DNA from: DATEPR01 sp963780635
Lineage (GTDB): Bacteria > Actinomycetota > Actinomycetes > Mycobacteriales > Pseudonocardiaceae
Direction: 5' to 3'
Length of the DNA: 64,000 bases
NCBI GenBank assembly: GCA_963780635.1
Contig: CAWACW010000015.1
Span: forward strand, 496,001-560,000
The translations under genes were made by a program, and so were the position numbers. Below the pieces are notes generated by a model, which was given only the letters and a program-made list of their open reading frames with translations, had not been told where the DNA came from and ran no database searches. Shown here one piece after another: positions 18,150 through 27,212 of this stretch (position 1 is the stretch's first letter; each line of letters starts with the position of its first letter).

Positions 18150-19526
18150 ATGCGAACTGTGCGACTGCTGACGGCGGTGGCGCTGACCGGGGGCCTCGTG
18201 GCCGCCTGTGCCAGTAGCCTGCCCACATCGCCGCCGCTATCGCCGATCGTCCCGTCGCCGGCGAGTTCACCCTCGGCCACGGCACCGACGGCGGACTGGC
18301 CCACCTATCACCGCGACAACGCCCGCACCGGGCTGGCGGCGGGCCTCGCGCCGGTCAGCGGCAGTCTGCAGCGTGCCTGGCAGACCACATTGGACGGTGC
18401 CGTGTACGGCCAGCCGCTGGCCGTCGGCGACATGATCCTCGCGGCGACCGAGAACGACACCGTCTACGCGCTGGACCAGGGCGGCGGCGAGGTGCGCTGG
18501 AAGACCAACGTCGGCACACCCCAGCCCAAGGCTCAACTGCCCTGCGGTGACATCAGCCCGCTCGGCATCACCGGCACCATGGCCTACGACCAGCCGACCG
18601 GCCGGGTGTTCGCGGTCGCCGAGACACCGGGAGGCACCCACACTCTGTACGGATTCGACGTGGTGACCGGCAAGGTCGTCGTCCGCAAGGTGGTCGACCC
18701 GCCGAAGGGCGACCCGATCGCGCACCAGCAACGGGGTGCGCTGACCGTGCTGAACGGCCGGGTGTACGTCGCATACGGCGCCCTCGCGGGCGACTGCTCG
18801 AACTACGTCGGCTCGGTCGTCTCCGTCACCACCGACGGCACCGACCCGCTGAGCTACGCGATCCCCACCAAGCGCCAGGCCGGGATCTGGGGACCGGCAG
18901 GCGGCACGGTCGCCGACGACACGCTGCTCTACTCGGTCGGCAACGGCTCGTCCACCACCACCTACGACGGCAGCGACTCGGTCATCGCCCTGTCGCCTGC
19001 CACGCTCAAGCGGGTCGACTACTTCGCGCCCGCCACCTGGGCCGACGACAACGCGACCGACCTGTCGCTGGGCTCGTCGAACCCCACCCTGCTCGGCCAG
19101 TGGGTGTACGTCGGCACCAAGCGCACCAGTGCTTACGTGTTGCGCAGGGGCTCACTCGGCGGCATCGGCGGCGAGGTGACCAAGGCGACCGTCTGCGAGT
19201 CCTACGGCGGTACGTCGGTCGCCGACGACATCGCCTACCTGCCGTGCACCGACGGCCCGAGGGCCATCTCCATCGACGGCAACGGCAAGGTCTCCGTGCT
19301 CTGGCACGCGCCCGTGCAGGCGAAGGGTGCGCCGACGGTCGGCGGCGGCGCGGTGTGGGTCGCCGACTACGACAAGGGCACGCTCTACGCACTGGACCAG
19401 CGCACCGGTCAGGTCAAAGCCCGGATCGACGTCGGCACGATGCCGCACTTCGCGTCCCCGACCCTGTCCGGTTCGACCGCGTACGTGGGCACGCTCACCG
19501 GAGTCGTGGCAGTCGCCGGAGCGTGA
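18150..19526 (+). CDS. PQQ-like beta-propeller lipoprotein
   Basis: This 458-residue exported lipoprotein has a signal sequence ending in the lipobox GLVAACAS near residue 20, then a Ser/Pro linker. A propeller follows, built from repeats of the PQQ type: VYALDQGGGEVRWKTNVG, LYGFDVVTGKVV, and LYALDQRTGQVKARIDVG near the end, with ATENDTVYALD/VADYDKGTLYALD strands. There is no enzymatic motif for alcohol or glucose dehydrogenases, so it is more likely a binding or scaffold protein. A GTG nine bases upstream (18141) is an equally possible start. Confidence 0.82.
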   Translation: MRTVRLLTAVALTGGLVAACASSLPTSPPLSPIVPSPASSPSATAPTADWPTYHRDNARTGLAAGLAPVSGSLQRAWQTTLDGAVYGQPLAVGDMILAATENDTVYALDQGGGEVRWKTNVGTPQPKAQLPCGDISPLGITGTMAYDQPTGRVFAVAETPGGTHTLYGFDVVTGKVVVRKVVDPPKGDPIAHQQRGALTVLNGRVYVAYGALAGDCSNYVGSVVSVTTDGTDPLSYAIPTKRQAGIWGPAGGTVADDTLLYSVGNGSSTTTYDGSDSVIALSPATLKRVDYFAPATWADDNATDLSLGSSNPTLLGQWVYVGTKRTSAYVLRRGSLGGIGGEVTKATVCESYGGTSVADDIAYLPCTDGPRAISIDGNGKVSVLWHAPVQAKGAPTVGGGAVWVADYDKGTLYALDQRTGQVKARIDVGTMPHFASPTLSGSTAYVGTLTGVVAVAGA

Positions 19527-19753
19527 CCACACCCAGCCGATCGTCCACTAGGGACATACCAGAGCCCCGGGTACCACGGGCGGTCGGCCCGTGGGTCGAG
19601 CGTTCACCCGGTGCTTCCGGGCCGCGGCGTCGAGCGGCGCCGGTGCCTCGGTGCGGTTGGCCACCGGCTGATCGACGAGGGTGAAGAACTCGTCCTGACC
19701 GGCCGGGGCGTGACGAAGTACCACGGTGCCGGGTCGTCCCGGCGCAGGGCGGG

Positions 19754-20947
19754 TCAGGCCACTGGCACCGGACTCCGGCGGCCGGTCATCACCGGCGCGA
19801 AGACCACGGCCAGCACGCACAGGACCACCGGCACGGCGAACGCCACGTTGAGCGGGATCCACCGGGTCAGGCCGCCGATCACGGCCGGACCGGACAGCAG
19901 GCCGACGTACCCGAGGCCGACCACCCGCGCCATCAGCGCACCGGACGACCTGGTGTCCACGTTCCCGGCCGCCGTGAACAGTTGCGGCACACCACCGGAC
20001 AAGCCGAGGCCGAACACCGCCCAGCCGACCAGCGCGACCGGCACCGATGGTGAGAGCGACGCGGTCGCGATACCGATCGCGGCGAGCCCGGCGCCGTACC
20101 GCACGATCGCGACCGGGCCGATCAGTGCCGCCACCCGGTCGGTGAGGAATCGGCCGACGGTCATCGCCGTGGCGAACGAGCCATACGCGAAGGCCGCCGT
20201 GCTCGCCGACGCACCGAGGACGTCCTTGAGTTCCAGGGCGGCCCAGTCGTTGGCGACGCCCTCGGACAGCATCAGCGCGAAGGCGAGACCACCAAGCAGC
20301 CAGACCAGCCGCATCGGGCTGGGACGTCGCTCGTCCGCATCGGCCTCGGCAGCGGTGCGGGCGGGGGACGCGGCGGTGTCGCCGTCGATCAGGAACCGGG
20401 CGGTGAGCAGGGCGGCGATCGCGCCGAACGCGCCACAGCAGCTCAGCGTCACCCCGGTGGGCACGCCGGCGCCGAGAACGACGGCACCGAGTAGCGCGGC
20501 GATGGCGCCGCCGATCGACCACATCGCGTGGAACGACGCCATGATCGGCCGCCGATAGGCGCGTTCGACCAGCACCGCGTGGGCGTTCATGGACACGTCG
20601 ACCGCGCCGTTGCCGAAGCCGAACACCAACAGGGTGAGGCCCAGCGTCCACCACGATCGGGCGAATCCCGGACCGACCAGCGCGAGGCTCATCAGCACTC
20701 CGGCCGCGGGTAGCAGCCTGCGCGGGCCGACTCGGTCGACCAGCGGACCGGCCACCTGCATGCCGACGAAGGCGGCGCCGCCGAGAACCAGCAGCAGCAC
20801 ACCCAGTGTGGGGTGTGAGATGCCGGTCTCCCGCTCGACGTTGGGGATGTGAACCAGCCAGATACCCACGCCGAAACCGTTGAGGACGAAGAAGATCCAG
20901 GTCGCGACGCGGGCCGCGCGGGGCAGCGGAGGGGCGGTCTCGGTCAT
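19754..20947 (-). CDS. MFS transporter
   Basis: This 397-residue membrane protein carries a standard major-facilitator layout. The first helix begins at VATWIFFVLNGFGVGIW, the loop 2-3 motif reads GPLVDRVGPRRLLP (motif A), and there is a central charged loop (TAAEADADERRPSPM) and a second half starting at LVWLLGGLAFALML. The sequence, including NAHAVLVERAYRRPIMASFHAMWS, resembles YbjJ-type sugar or metabolite transporters. Its start overlaps the DeoR gene stop (ATGA), so both are in one operon and the regulator probably controls it. The substrate is unknown. Confidence 0.85.
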   Translation of the reverse strand: MTETAPPLPRAARVATWIFFVLNGFGVGIWLVHIPNVERETGISHPTLGVLLLVLGGAAFVGMQVAGPLVDRVGPRRLLPAAGVLMSLALVGPGFARSWWTLGLTLLVFGFGNGAVDVSMNAHAVLVERAYRRPIMASFHAMWSIGGAIAALLGAVVLGAGVPTGVTLSCCGAFGAIAALLTARFLIDGDTAASPARTAAEADADERRPSPMRLVWLLGGLAFALMLSEGVANDWAALELKDVLGASASTAAFAYGSFATAMTVGRFLTDRVAALIGPVAIVRYGAGLAAIGIATASLSPSVPVALVGWAVFGLGLSGGVPQLFTAAGNVDTRSSGALMARVVGLGYVGLLSGPAVIGGLTRWIPLNVAFAVPVVLCVLAVVFAPVMTGRRSPVPVA

Positions 20948-21735
20948 CGGGAGTGGTGCTCCTGCGGTGTCGGGTCGCCGGCAACGTGGACGTGCACGCC
21001 TCGCTCAGCCAGGGCGGCACGCTGGTCCTCGGGTGCGGTCGGGTCGGTGACGAGGATGTCGGGTCGGTCCGCCGCGCAGACGTGGGCGAGCGCTGCGCGG
21101 TCCCACTTGGCGCCATCGGCAAGCACGATCGAGCGAGCCGACACCGCCAGCGCCTGTTGTTTGATCTGCGCGTCGCCCAGGTCGAACGCGGTCAGCCCGT
21201 CGTCGAGGTCGAACGCGCACGGGCTGAGCACCGCGACGTCGAACCGCAGCGCCCGCAGCGACGCCAGCGCCAGCGGTCCGACCAGCGAAAGCTCACCGGG
21301 CCGCGGCTCGCCACCTGGCAGCAGCAGTCGAGCCCGTGGCGCGTCGAGCAGCGCGTTGGCCGCATGCATCGACAGCGGCATGACGGTCACCGCGCGCTCG
21401 CGCAGCAGCCGCGCGACCTGCAGCGCCGTGGTGCCGCTGTCGAGCACGACCGTCTCGCCGTCCCGGATCAACTCGACCGCGGCGGCGGCGATGGCCTGTT
21501 TCGCACCGGCCGCCACGGTGGCTCGGGCGGCGAACGGCGGTTCGACGCCCGACGGTGTCGCGGGCACGGCCCCGCCGTGCACGCGGCGGAGCGCACCGTG
21601 GGCGGCGAGTTGGTCGAGGTCACGGCGCACCGTCATCTCCGAGGCCCCGGTCACCGCCGAGAGTTCCGCGACGGCGACCCGGGGCGCGTCCCGGAGCCGT
21701 TCGACGATGACCCGCTGACGGTCAGCACTACGCAC
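20944..21735 (-). CDS. DeoR/GlpR-family transcriptional regulator
   Basis: This 263-residue protein has a DeoR-type winged helix at residues 1-60 (RVIVERLRDAPRVAVAELSAVTGASEMTVRRDLDQL, then LRRVHGGAV). It ends in a sugar-phosphate sensing domain of the ISOCOT fold with DGETVVLDSGTTALQVARLL and CAFDLDDGLTAFDLGDAQIKQ. The family responds to phosphorylated sugars. It is co-transcribed with the MFS gene and divergent from the ABC exporter operon. Confidence 0.85.
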   Translation of the reverse strand: MRSADRQRVIVERLRDAPRVAVAELSAVTGASEMTVRRDLDQLAAHGALRRVHGGAVPATPSGVEPPFAARATVAAGAKQAIAAAAVELIRDGETVVLDSGTTALQVARLLRERAVTVMPLSMHAANALLDAPRARLLLPGGEPRPGELSLVGPLALASLRALRFDVAVLSPCAFDLDDGLTAFDLGDAQIKQQALAVSARSIVLADGAKWDRAALAHVCAADRPDILVTDPTAPEDQRAALAERGVHVHVAGDPTPQEHHSR

Positions 21736-21809
21736 CGGGCGACTCTAACAAGGCCCTGTTCGTTCGCACAGCTGATTTGAGCGAATGATCGTGGCGGTGC
21801 GCGGACCAC

Positions 21810-21862
21810 GTGTCAGTGGTCGTGTCAGCGGCCGTGTCAGTGGCGTGGCGGGGGCGTGTCAG
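21810..21862 (+). promoter_or_regulatory. direct repeats GTGTCAG, possible SARP operator
   Basis: GTGTCAG occurs four times on the plus strand, at 21810, 21822, 21834 and 21856, with spacings of 12, 12 and 22 bases, ending 22 bases before the exporter start. SARP-family regulators bind directly repeated heptamers one or two helical turns apart near the -35 region, and a SARP gene lies next to the exporter. The link is inference. Confidence 0.5.
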
Positions 21863-21884
21863 GCCGGCCCCCGACAGTAGTCAC

Positions 21885-22829
21885 ATGACAAGTTCGGCAA
21901 TCGCGGTTTCAGGGCTACGTAAGGCATACGGGGACAAGATCGTCCTCGATGGCATCGATCTGGATGTTCGTGCGGGCACGGTCTTTTCGCTGCTCGGCCC
22001 GAATGGCGCGGGTAAGACGACGACGGTCAACGTGCTGACCACGTTGATGAAGGCCGACGGCGGGACGGTCCGCGTTGCCGGGCATGACGTCGCGACCGAG
22101 ACCAAGGCGGTGCGCTCTGCGATCGGGGTCACCGGTCAGTTCGCCGCGGTCGATGAGCTGCTGACGGGACAGGAGAACCTGCAGCTGATGGTGGAGCTGA
22201 ACCGGGTGGGCCCCGACGAGGGCAGGCGGGTTGTCCCGGAACTGCTGGCACGGTTCGATCTGACGGAGTCGGCGCAGAAGCTGGTGTCGACCTACTCCGG
22301 GGGTATGCGCCGGAAGCTCGATCTGGCGATGACGCTCGTCGGCAACCCACGGATCATTTTCCTGGACGAGCCGACGACGGGACTGGATCCACGCAGCCGT
22401 CGCACGATGTGGACGATCATCCGCGAGTTGGTGGCCGATGGTGTGACCATTTTCCTCACCACGCAGTACCTCGACGAAGCCGATCAGCTCGCCGACCGGA
22501 TCGCCGTACTCGATCAGGGTCGGTTGGTTGCCCAGGGCACTCCCGATGAGCTCAAGCGCCGGCTCCCCGGTAGCCACGTCCGGCTCCGGTTCACTGACGT
22601 CGCCGATCTCGACGCGGCCGCGCGGGTCTTCACCGACTCCACGCGCGACGACGACGCACTGACCCTGCGGGTGCCCAGCGATGGTGGGACGAAATCGCTG
22701 CGGATTCTGCTGGACAGGCTCGACGAGTATTCGATCGACGCCGAGGAGTTCTCCGTGCACACGCCGGACCTCGACGACGTTTTCCTTGCCCTGACCGGTC
22801 ACTCGAGCGCGGAGGTCGTAGTCAAATGA
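21885..22829 (+). CDS. ABC exporter ATP-binding subunit, DrrA type
   Basis: This 314-residue ATPase drives export by the DrrB-type permease encoded next. It shows Walker A GPNGAGKTTT near residue 41, the ABC signature YSGGMRRKLDLA near residue 140, Walker B IIFLDEPTTGLD, and the H-loop region (here FLTTQYLDEADQLADR). A C-terminal domain (SIDAEEFSVHTPDLDDVFLALTG) is typical of the daunorubicin-resistance family. The ATG at 21885 is chosen because it follows the repeats and begins the conserved AIAVSGLRKAYG. The stop overlaps drrB by four bases. The exported compound is unknown. Confidence 0.88.
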   Translation: MTSSAIAVSGLRKAYGDKIVLDGIDLDVRAGTVFSLLGPNGAGKTTTVNVLTTLMKADGGTVRVAGHDVATETKAVRSAIGVTGQFAAVDELLTGQENLQLMVELNRVGPDEGRRVVPELLARFDLTESAQKLVSTYSGGMRRKLDLAMTLVGNPRIIFLDEPTTGLDPRSRRTMWTIIRELVADGVTIFLTTQYLDEADQLADRIAVLDQGRLVAQGTPDELKRRLPGSHVRLRFTDVADLDAAARVFTDSTRDDDALTLRVPSDGGTKSLRILLDRLDEYSIDAEEFSVHTPDLDDVFLALTGHSSAEVVVK

Positions 22830-23569
22830 CCGATTCGACGATCATGTTGCGTCGCAACTTCAAACAATCCTTCCGGAATCCGACGGCGGTGTTCAACGCG
22901 GTCCTGTTCCCTATCGTGCTGCTGTTGATGTTCGTATATGTGCTCGGTGGTGCTTTCAACGTCGGTCATGTCAAATACATCGACTACGCGACGCCCGGTA
23001 TGCTCCTGATGGCCATCAGTTATGGGCTTTCAGCCACCGCGGTGGCCGTGAACGCCGACATGACGAAGGGGATCAACAACCGGTTCCGGGTGATGGGCAT
23101 CTCTCGCGGTGCCGTCCTGAACGGTCACGTCGCCACCACTCTGGTCCGCGGTTTGATCGCCATCGTGGCCATCACCGGTGTGGCCTTCCTGATCGGATTC
23201 CGCCCGGCGGCCAGTTTCCTCGACTGGCTCGGTGTGATCGGCATCGTCGCGCTGATCGGATTCGCGACCAGCTGGCTCACGGTCGCCATGGGGTTGGCCG
23301 CGAAAACCGCGGAATCGGCTGGTTTGGCCACGGTGCCGCTGATCCTGCTGCCGTTCCTGAGCAGCGCGATCGTACCGGCCGACACGATGGGCCCTGGCGT
23401 CCGGCAATTCGCGGAGTACCAGCCGTTCACGCCGATCATCGAAACCCTGCGCGGACTGCTCAACGGCACGCCGTCGGCAGGCAACGCGATCGCCGCGATC
23501 GCCTGGTGCGTCGGGATCGCTGTCGTCGGCTACGTCTGGGCACGGACGAAGTTCAGCAAGCGAGTGTGA
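22826..23569 (+). CDS. ABC-2 type permease, DrrB type
   Basis: This 247-residue inner-membrane protein has six predicted helices in the ABC-2 arrangement. RNFKQSFRNPTAVFNAVLFPIVLLLMF leads the first helix, NNRFRVMGISRGAVLNGHV is the cytoplasmic coupling loop, and LPFLSSAIVPADTMGPGVRQFAEYQPFTPIIE is the conserved loop before the last helix. It pairs with the ATPase through an ATGA overlap. Its 3' end overlaps the convergent SARP gene by 17 bases, so transcription of the two may interfere. Confidence 0.88.
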   Translation: MTDSTIMLRRNFKQSFRNPTAVFNAVLFPIVLLLMFVYVLGGAFNVGHVKYIDYATPGMLLMAISYGLSATAVAVNADMTKGINNRFRVMGISRGAVLNGHVATTLVRGLIAIVAITGVAFLIGFRPAASFLDWLGVIGIVALIGFATSWLTVAMGLAAKTAESAGLATVPLILLPFLSSAIVPADTMGPGVRQFAEYQPFTPIIETLRGLLNGTPSAGNAIAAIAWCVGIAVVGYVWARTKFSKRV

Positions 23570-26500
23570 CCGCGACCAGGTCGCGCCAGCTCGCCCGCAT
23601 CCCCTCCTGCGTCGCCTCGGTGAACCGCACGTCACCGAGGCGGCGCCGCGCGGCCTGCTCGATCCTGGCCACATCAGGTTGGGAACGATCCGTCAGGCCG
23701 CGCACGCTCGCGCTTGCCGCGAGCAGCCGCGCCGCCTGCTCGTACTGTTCGCGACGCAGCGCCAGATCCGCGACCCCGACGATCACCTGCGCGACCACGG
23801 GTGCGTGCCCCGCTTCGGACGCCGCCTGGCAGGCCTCGACCCGGTGTGCGCGGGCCGTGTCGAGATCGTCGGCGAGGTAGCCGAGCAGATCCTCTGTCAC
23901 CGCGCGGATGTTGGCCCGCTCCGCTTCCTCGCCCAGCATGGTCGTCGCGACGCCGAGTTGCTGATGTGCCTGCTCGGCGTCGCCGCGCCAACGAGCGAGT
24001 TCCGCCTTCATGAGGGCCAGCAGGGCCAGCGTGCCGGGCCACGTGACCCGTTCCGCGAACCGCTGCGCCTCGGCGATGGCGGCCCCGCTGGAATCGCCAT
24101 CGCCGAGCAGCCAGTACAGCTGGGCCTGCCGTGACCGCATCCGGATGACATCGTCGACGGCACCGACTTCGGTGAGGACCGCGATCCCCTGTTCGTAGTA
24201 CTCGCACGCACCGGCGAACTCGCCGCGCATGGCGATTCGCTCCGCCAGTTCGGACAGGGCGAACGAGATCCCGAACCGTTCGCCGATGGCCCGGAACTCG
24301 GTGAGGGCCATCTCCAGGTACTCGTCCGCATCCCGCCCGCCCTGGCCGAGCACGATCCGCATCTTGCCCAGTTGCAGCCGGGCCAGGGCGCGTACCCACG
24401 GGTCCTCGCTGCCGAGCAGCGGTTCCCACGCCGGCAGGAACGCGTCCGGCGCACGCAACATGCGTTCGAGCGGAGCGATGAGCCCCAGGATCGGGTGGGG
24501 GTCCTGACTGCGCAGGCTGATCTCGTACGCCTTGTGGATCCAGTCCGCCGCCTGGTGCTCGTCGCCCGGCCCGGAGTTGAGGAACAGCACGACAAGGGCG
24601 TACACCATGGCCCGGACGTCATCGGTCACCTCACCGGGGGTTTCCGTGGCGGCCATGATCAGTTCGTTGCCCTCGGTCTTGTGCCCGCCGAGCCACCAGT
24701 ACCAGCCGGCGGCCGCGGCGAGCCGCATCGCCGCCTGGGCCTCGCCTGCCGTGACCGCCGCACGCATCGCGGCACCGATGTTGTCGTGCTCGACCTCCAG
24801 CGCGGCCAGCCAATCCAGTTGCTCGGCGCGGCGAAGGTGCGGCTCCGCGGTCTCGGTGAGTTCGGTGAAGTAGGCGAGATGCGCACGGCGCGCCAGGTCC
24901 GATTCCCCCGCCTCCGCGAGCCGCTGCCCGGCGTACTCCTTGATCGTGCCGAGCATCCGGTACCGCGGCGCCTTGTCGCTGTCGGCCACCACCAGCGATT
25001 TCTCGGTCAGTGCGGTCAGCAACTCGAGCACCTGCCCCGCCTCGACCGTATCGCCGGCACAGACTCGCTCGGCCGCTGCCAGGCTCGCTCCACCGGAGAA
25101 CACCGAGAGCCTGCGCAGGACCATCCGTTCGGCGTCAGCGAGCAGCGCCCAGCTCCAGTCGATCACCGCACGCAGCGTCCGTTGCCGGGGCAGTGCCGTG
25201 CGACTACCGCCGGTCAGCAGGCGGAACACGTCGTCGAGCCGGTCGGCGAGCTGATCGAGGGACATCGTGCGCAACCTGGCCGCGGCCAGTTCGATCGCCA
25301 GTGGCATCCCGTCCAACGCCCGGCAGACGCGCGCCATGGTCGACGACGTATCGGCACCGACCGCGAGATCCATGCGCACCGCGCCCGCCCGATCGCGCAG
25401 CAGCCGGACGGCGGGCGAAGCCTCGATCTCGGCCGGATCGGCGTCGCCCACGGGCAGGGCCAGCGGCACGACCTGCCACAGCGCCTCACCGGTGATGCCG
25501 AGCGATTCCCTGCTGGTCGCGAGGATCCGCAGCCGGTGGCACTCCCCGAGCACCCGCTGGGCGAACGTCGCCGCGGACTCGATCACGTGCTCACAGTTGT
25601 CCAGGATCAGCAGCGCCTCGCGCTCGCGGAACGCGGTGATGACCCGGTCCGTCGGCTCCACGTCCGATGGCTCGGCCAGCAGCGCATCCCGCAGGCGCAG
25701 CGCGTCGAGCGTCGCCTGCGCCACGTCACCGTCCGCGCCGATGGCCGCGAGCTCCACCAGCCAGGCCCCGTCCGCCACGTCACCGAGCAGCGTGCGCGCG
25801 GTTTCCGTGGCCAGCCTGGTCTTCCCAGCGCCGCCCGGCCCCACCAGGGTGATGAGCCGATGTCCGGCGACGAGTTCACGGACCGCGGCGACGTCGCCGT
25901 CCTTGCCGACGAAGCTGGTCAGCTCGGCACGCAGATTGGTCTGCCGATCTTCCCGCCGGCCCAACTCGCCCCGCAGCAGCGCAACGTGCACCGCGGACAG
26001 CTCCGGGGAGGGGTCGACGCCCAGCGCGTCGGCCAGGGCTTCTCTCGTGCGCTGGTACACGAGCAGCGCGTCGGTGTTGCGACCTGCCGCGGCGAGCGCA
26101 CGCATCAGCGCGGCGACAAGCCGTTCGCGCATCGGATGCGCGGCCACCAGGTCGGTCAGTTCCGTGACCAGCCGTACGCCGTGGCCGAGGCCGATCTCCG
26201 CATCGAACCGGTCCTCCATGGCAGTCAGGCGCAGGCCCTCCAGCCGGGTGACCGCAGCCTCGAACGCCCCGCTGTCCTGCAAACCGACGTCCTGCATGGC
26301 CGCACCCCGCCACAGTGCGAGGGCCTCGCGCAGCAGCCGTACCCGCCGTGGATCCCCGTCGTCGCGGGCCTGGCCGACGAGGCGTTCGAACCTCACGGCG
26401 TCGACAGCGTCAGGTTCCACCGTCAACCGGTAGCCGTCCGTCTGCCCTTCGACCGACCCTGCCGGCAGTGCCTTCCGCAGCCGGGAAACCAAGCGTTGCA

Positions 26501-26687
26501 AGGCGTTCGCCGCGTCGGCAGGCGGGTGCTCACCCCAGATCCAGTCGACGAGCGCCGCCTTCGGGACCACGTGGCCCGATCTGAGCGCGAGGGCGACCAA
26601 CAGCGCGCGCAACCGGGCGCCCGGTACGTCGGCTACGACACCGTCGTCCGTGCGCACCTCGAATGAGCCAAGCATCCCGATCTGCAC
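23553..26687 (-). CDS. SARP/AfsR-like regulator with NB-ARC ATPase domain
   Basis: This regulator has 1044 residues. The N-terminal OmpR-type winged helix (residues 1-95, IGMLGSFEV to GYRLTV) and the bacterial transcriptional activator domain (about 100-245) make up the SARP part. An NB-ARC/STAND ATPase follows, with Walker A LVGPGGAGKT near residue 283, LLILDNCEHV as Walker B, and GMPLAIELAAARLR. The C-terminal 500 residues are helical, TPR-like. Such proteins switch on secondary-metabolite or transport genes. GTG 26687 is chosen by alignment of the winged helix; the in-frame start at 26753 would add 22 residues and lies inside a hairpin. The adjacent exporter is a likely target. Confidence 0.85.
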   Translation of the reverse strand: MQIGMLGSFEVRTDDGVVADVPGARLRALLVALALRSGHVVPKAALVDWIWGEHPPADAANALQRLVSRLRKALPAGSVEGQTDGYRLTVEPDAVDAVRFERLVGQARDDGDPRRVRLLREALALWRGAAMQDVGLQDSGAFEAAVTRLEGLRLTAMEDRFDAEIGLGHGVRLVTELTDLVAAHPMRERLVAALMRALAAAGRNTDALLVYQRTREALADALGVDPSPELSAVHVALLRGELGRREDRQTNLRAELTSFVGKDGDVAAVRELVAGHRLITLVGPGGAGKTRLATETARTLLGDVADGAWLVELAAIGADGDVAQATLDALRLRDALLAEPSDVEPTDRVITAFREREALLILDNCEHVIESAATFAQRVLGECHRLRILATSRESLGITGEALWQVVPLALPVGDADPAEIEASPAVRLLRDRAGAVRMDLAVGADTSSTMARVCRALDGMPLAIELAAARLRTMSLDQLADRLDDVFRLLTGGSRTALPRQRTLRAVIDWSWALLADAERMVLRRLSVFSGGASLAAAERVCAGDTVEAGQVLELLTALTEKSLVVADSDKAPRYRMLGTIKEYAGQRLAEAGESDLARRAHLAYFTELTETAEPHLRRAEQLDWLAALEVEHDNIGAAMRAAVTAGEAQAAMRLAAAAGWYWWLGGHKTEGNELIMAATETPGEVTDDVRAMVYALVVLFLNSGPGDEHQAADWIHKAYEISLRSQDPHPILGLIAPLERMLRAPDAFLPAWEPLLGSEDPWVRALARLQLGKMRIVLGQGGRDADEYLEMALTEFRAIGERFGISFALSELAERIAMRGEFAGACEYYEQGIAVLTEVGAVDDVIRMRSRQAQLYWLLGDGDSSGAAIAEAQRFAERVTWPGTLALLALMKAELARWRGDAEQAHQQLGVATTMLGEEAERANIRAVTEDLLGYLADDLDTARAHRVEACQAASEAGHAPVVAQVIVGVADLALRREQYEQAARLLAASASVRGLTDRSQPDVARIEQAARRRLGDVRFTEATQEGMRASWRDLVAVTLAC

Positions 26688-26747
26688 GTTGCTGATATTG
26701 CCATGGGCGATCGGCACGACTCCCAGTCCTGACACGGCCGGCACAAT

Positions 26748-26770
26748 GGCCACCCGCCAGGCGGGTGGCC
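26748..26770. terminator. perfect hairpin, possible terminator
   Basis: GGCCACCCGC, a 3-base loop, then GCGGGTGGCC, followed on the plus strand by TTTC. On the minus strand it lies directly downstream of the tRNA-Ala remnant and upstream of the SARP gene, the place a tRNA terminator would occupy. Confidence 0.5.
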
Positions 26771-26829
26771 TTTCGACTTCCAGGGTTTGCCCCGCTGCGC
26801 CAGGTCAGGGTTCTCATGACGACCCGGGG

Positions 26830-26872
26830 TGAAGCTGCGGGGATTCGAACCCCTGCCCCCCCGCACTGCCAG
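26830..26872 (-). repeat. degenerate tRNA-Ala 3' half (possible att remnant)
   Basis: These 43 bases match the 3' half of the intact tRNA-Ala(GGC) at 33387-33459 at about 38 of 42 positions in the same orientation, from the anticodon loop (GGCAGT) through the T arm (GGGGTTCGAATCCCC) to the acceptor strand. No D arm or 5' acceptor strand is found upstream, so it is not a functional tRNA. A 3'-half copy in direct orientation is what an integrated element leaves at its far end. Confidence 0.6.
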
Positions 26873-26969
26873 CCCACTTCGGGCAACCGCCTCGACCTGC
26901 ACTTTGCCAAACCGCCAGGTCGACCATCGTGCACCCGGTGCAGTTGAGTGCGAGTCTGCCGTTGATCGC

Positions 26970-27212
26970 AGGTTGAGACCCGCCTCTCGTTCCAGGTCAC
27001 TCCTGTCACCATCCGAACGAAACGGGCATTCCGCCCAGGAACCCTGCCACGTCCCGCAGCCTGCCTGATCGCCGTCGCCATGACCGTCGGCCATCGGCCG
27101 TTGGCCGGCTCAGCAAGTACGACCGCGATCGGGAGGTACCGTCCGACGAGCATGGCCACGCCCATCGTGATGTTGTAGAACGGCGTGTCGCCGTTGAGGC
27201 CACCGCTCACGA
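26970..27212 (-). pseudogene. kdpA: KdpA C-terminal fragment
   Basis: Overlapping the nhaA stop, in another frame, the minus strand reads GGLNGDTPFYNITMGVAML then VGRYLPIAVVLAE. This is the conserved last pore-loop and helix region of KdpA, the potassium-binding subunit of the Kdp ATPase (family pattern GLNAxTPFYN...AMLLGRFLPI). After about 35 residues the similarity fades (VPGRNARFVRMVTGV recalls LPTHxPLFVGLLVGV). There is no start, no upstream part and no kdpB. It is a leftover of a deleted kdp operon. Confidence 0.7.

Noticed and set aside
18150..19526. PQQ-dependent dehydrogenase
   Set aside because: Propeller repeats are present, but no catalytic or cofactor-binding residues typical of the dehydrogenases, and it is a lipoprotein of only 458 residues.
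19548..19753. Minus-strand stretch reading VVLRHAPAGQDEFFTLVDQPV, downstream of the MFS gene
   Set aside because: Codon bias looks coding, but it has no start, no family I can name, and lies just beyond the MFS stop. It may be a gene remnant but cannot be supported.
13454..23569. Biosynthetic gene cluster around the SARP gene
   Set aside because: Besides the exporter, no synthase, peptide precursor or tailoring genes are seen; the neighbours are unrelated single genes.
24372..26666. 764-codon open frame opposite the SARP gene
   Set aside because: Antisense shadow without any recognisable motif; the SARP, NB-ARC and TPR-like domains are all on the minus strand.
26830..26910. Second functional tRNA-Ala
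   Set aside because: Only the 3' half is present; no D arm and no 5' acceptor strand pairs with the acceptor end.
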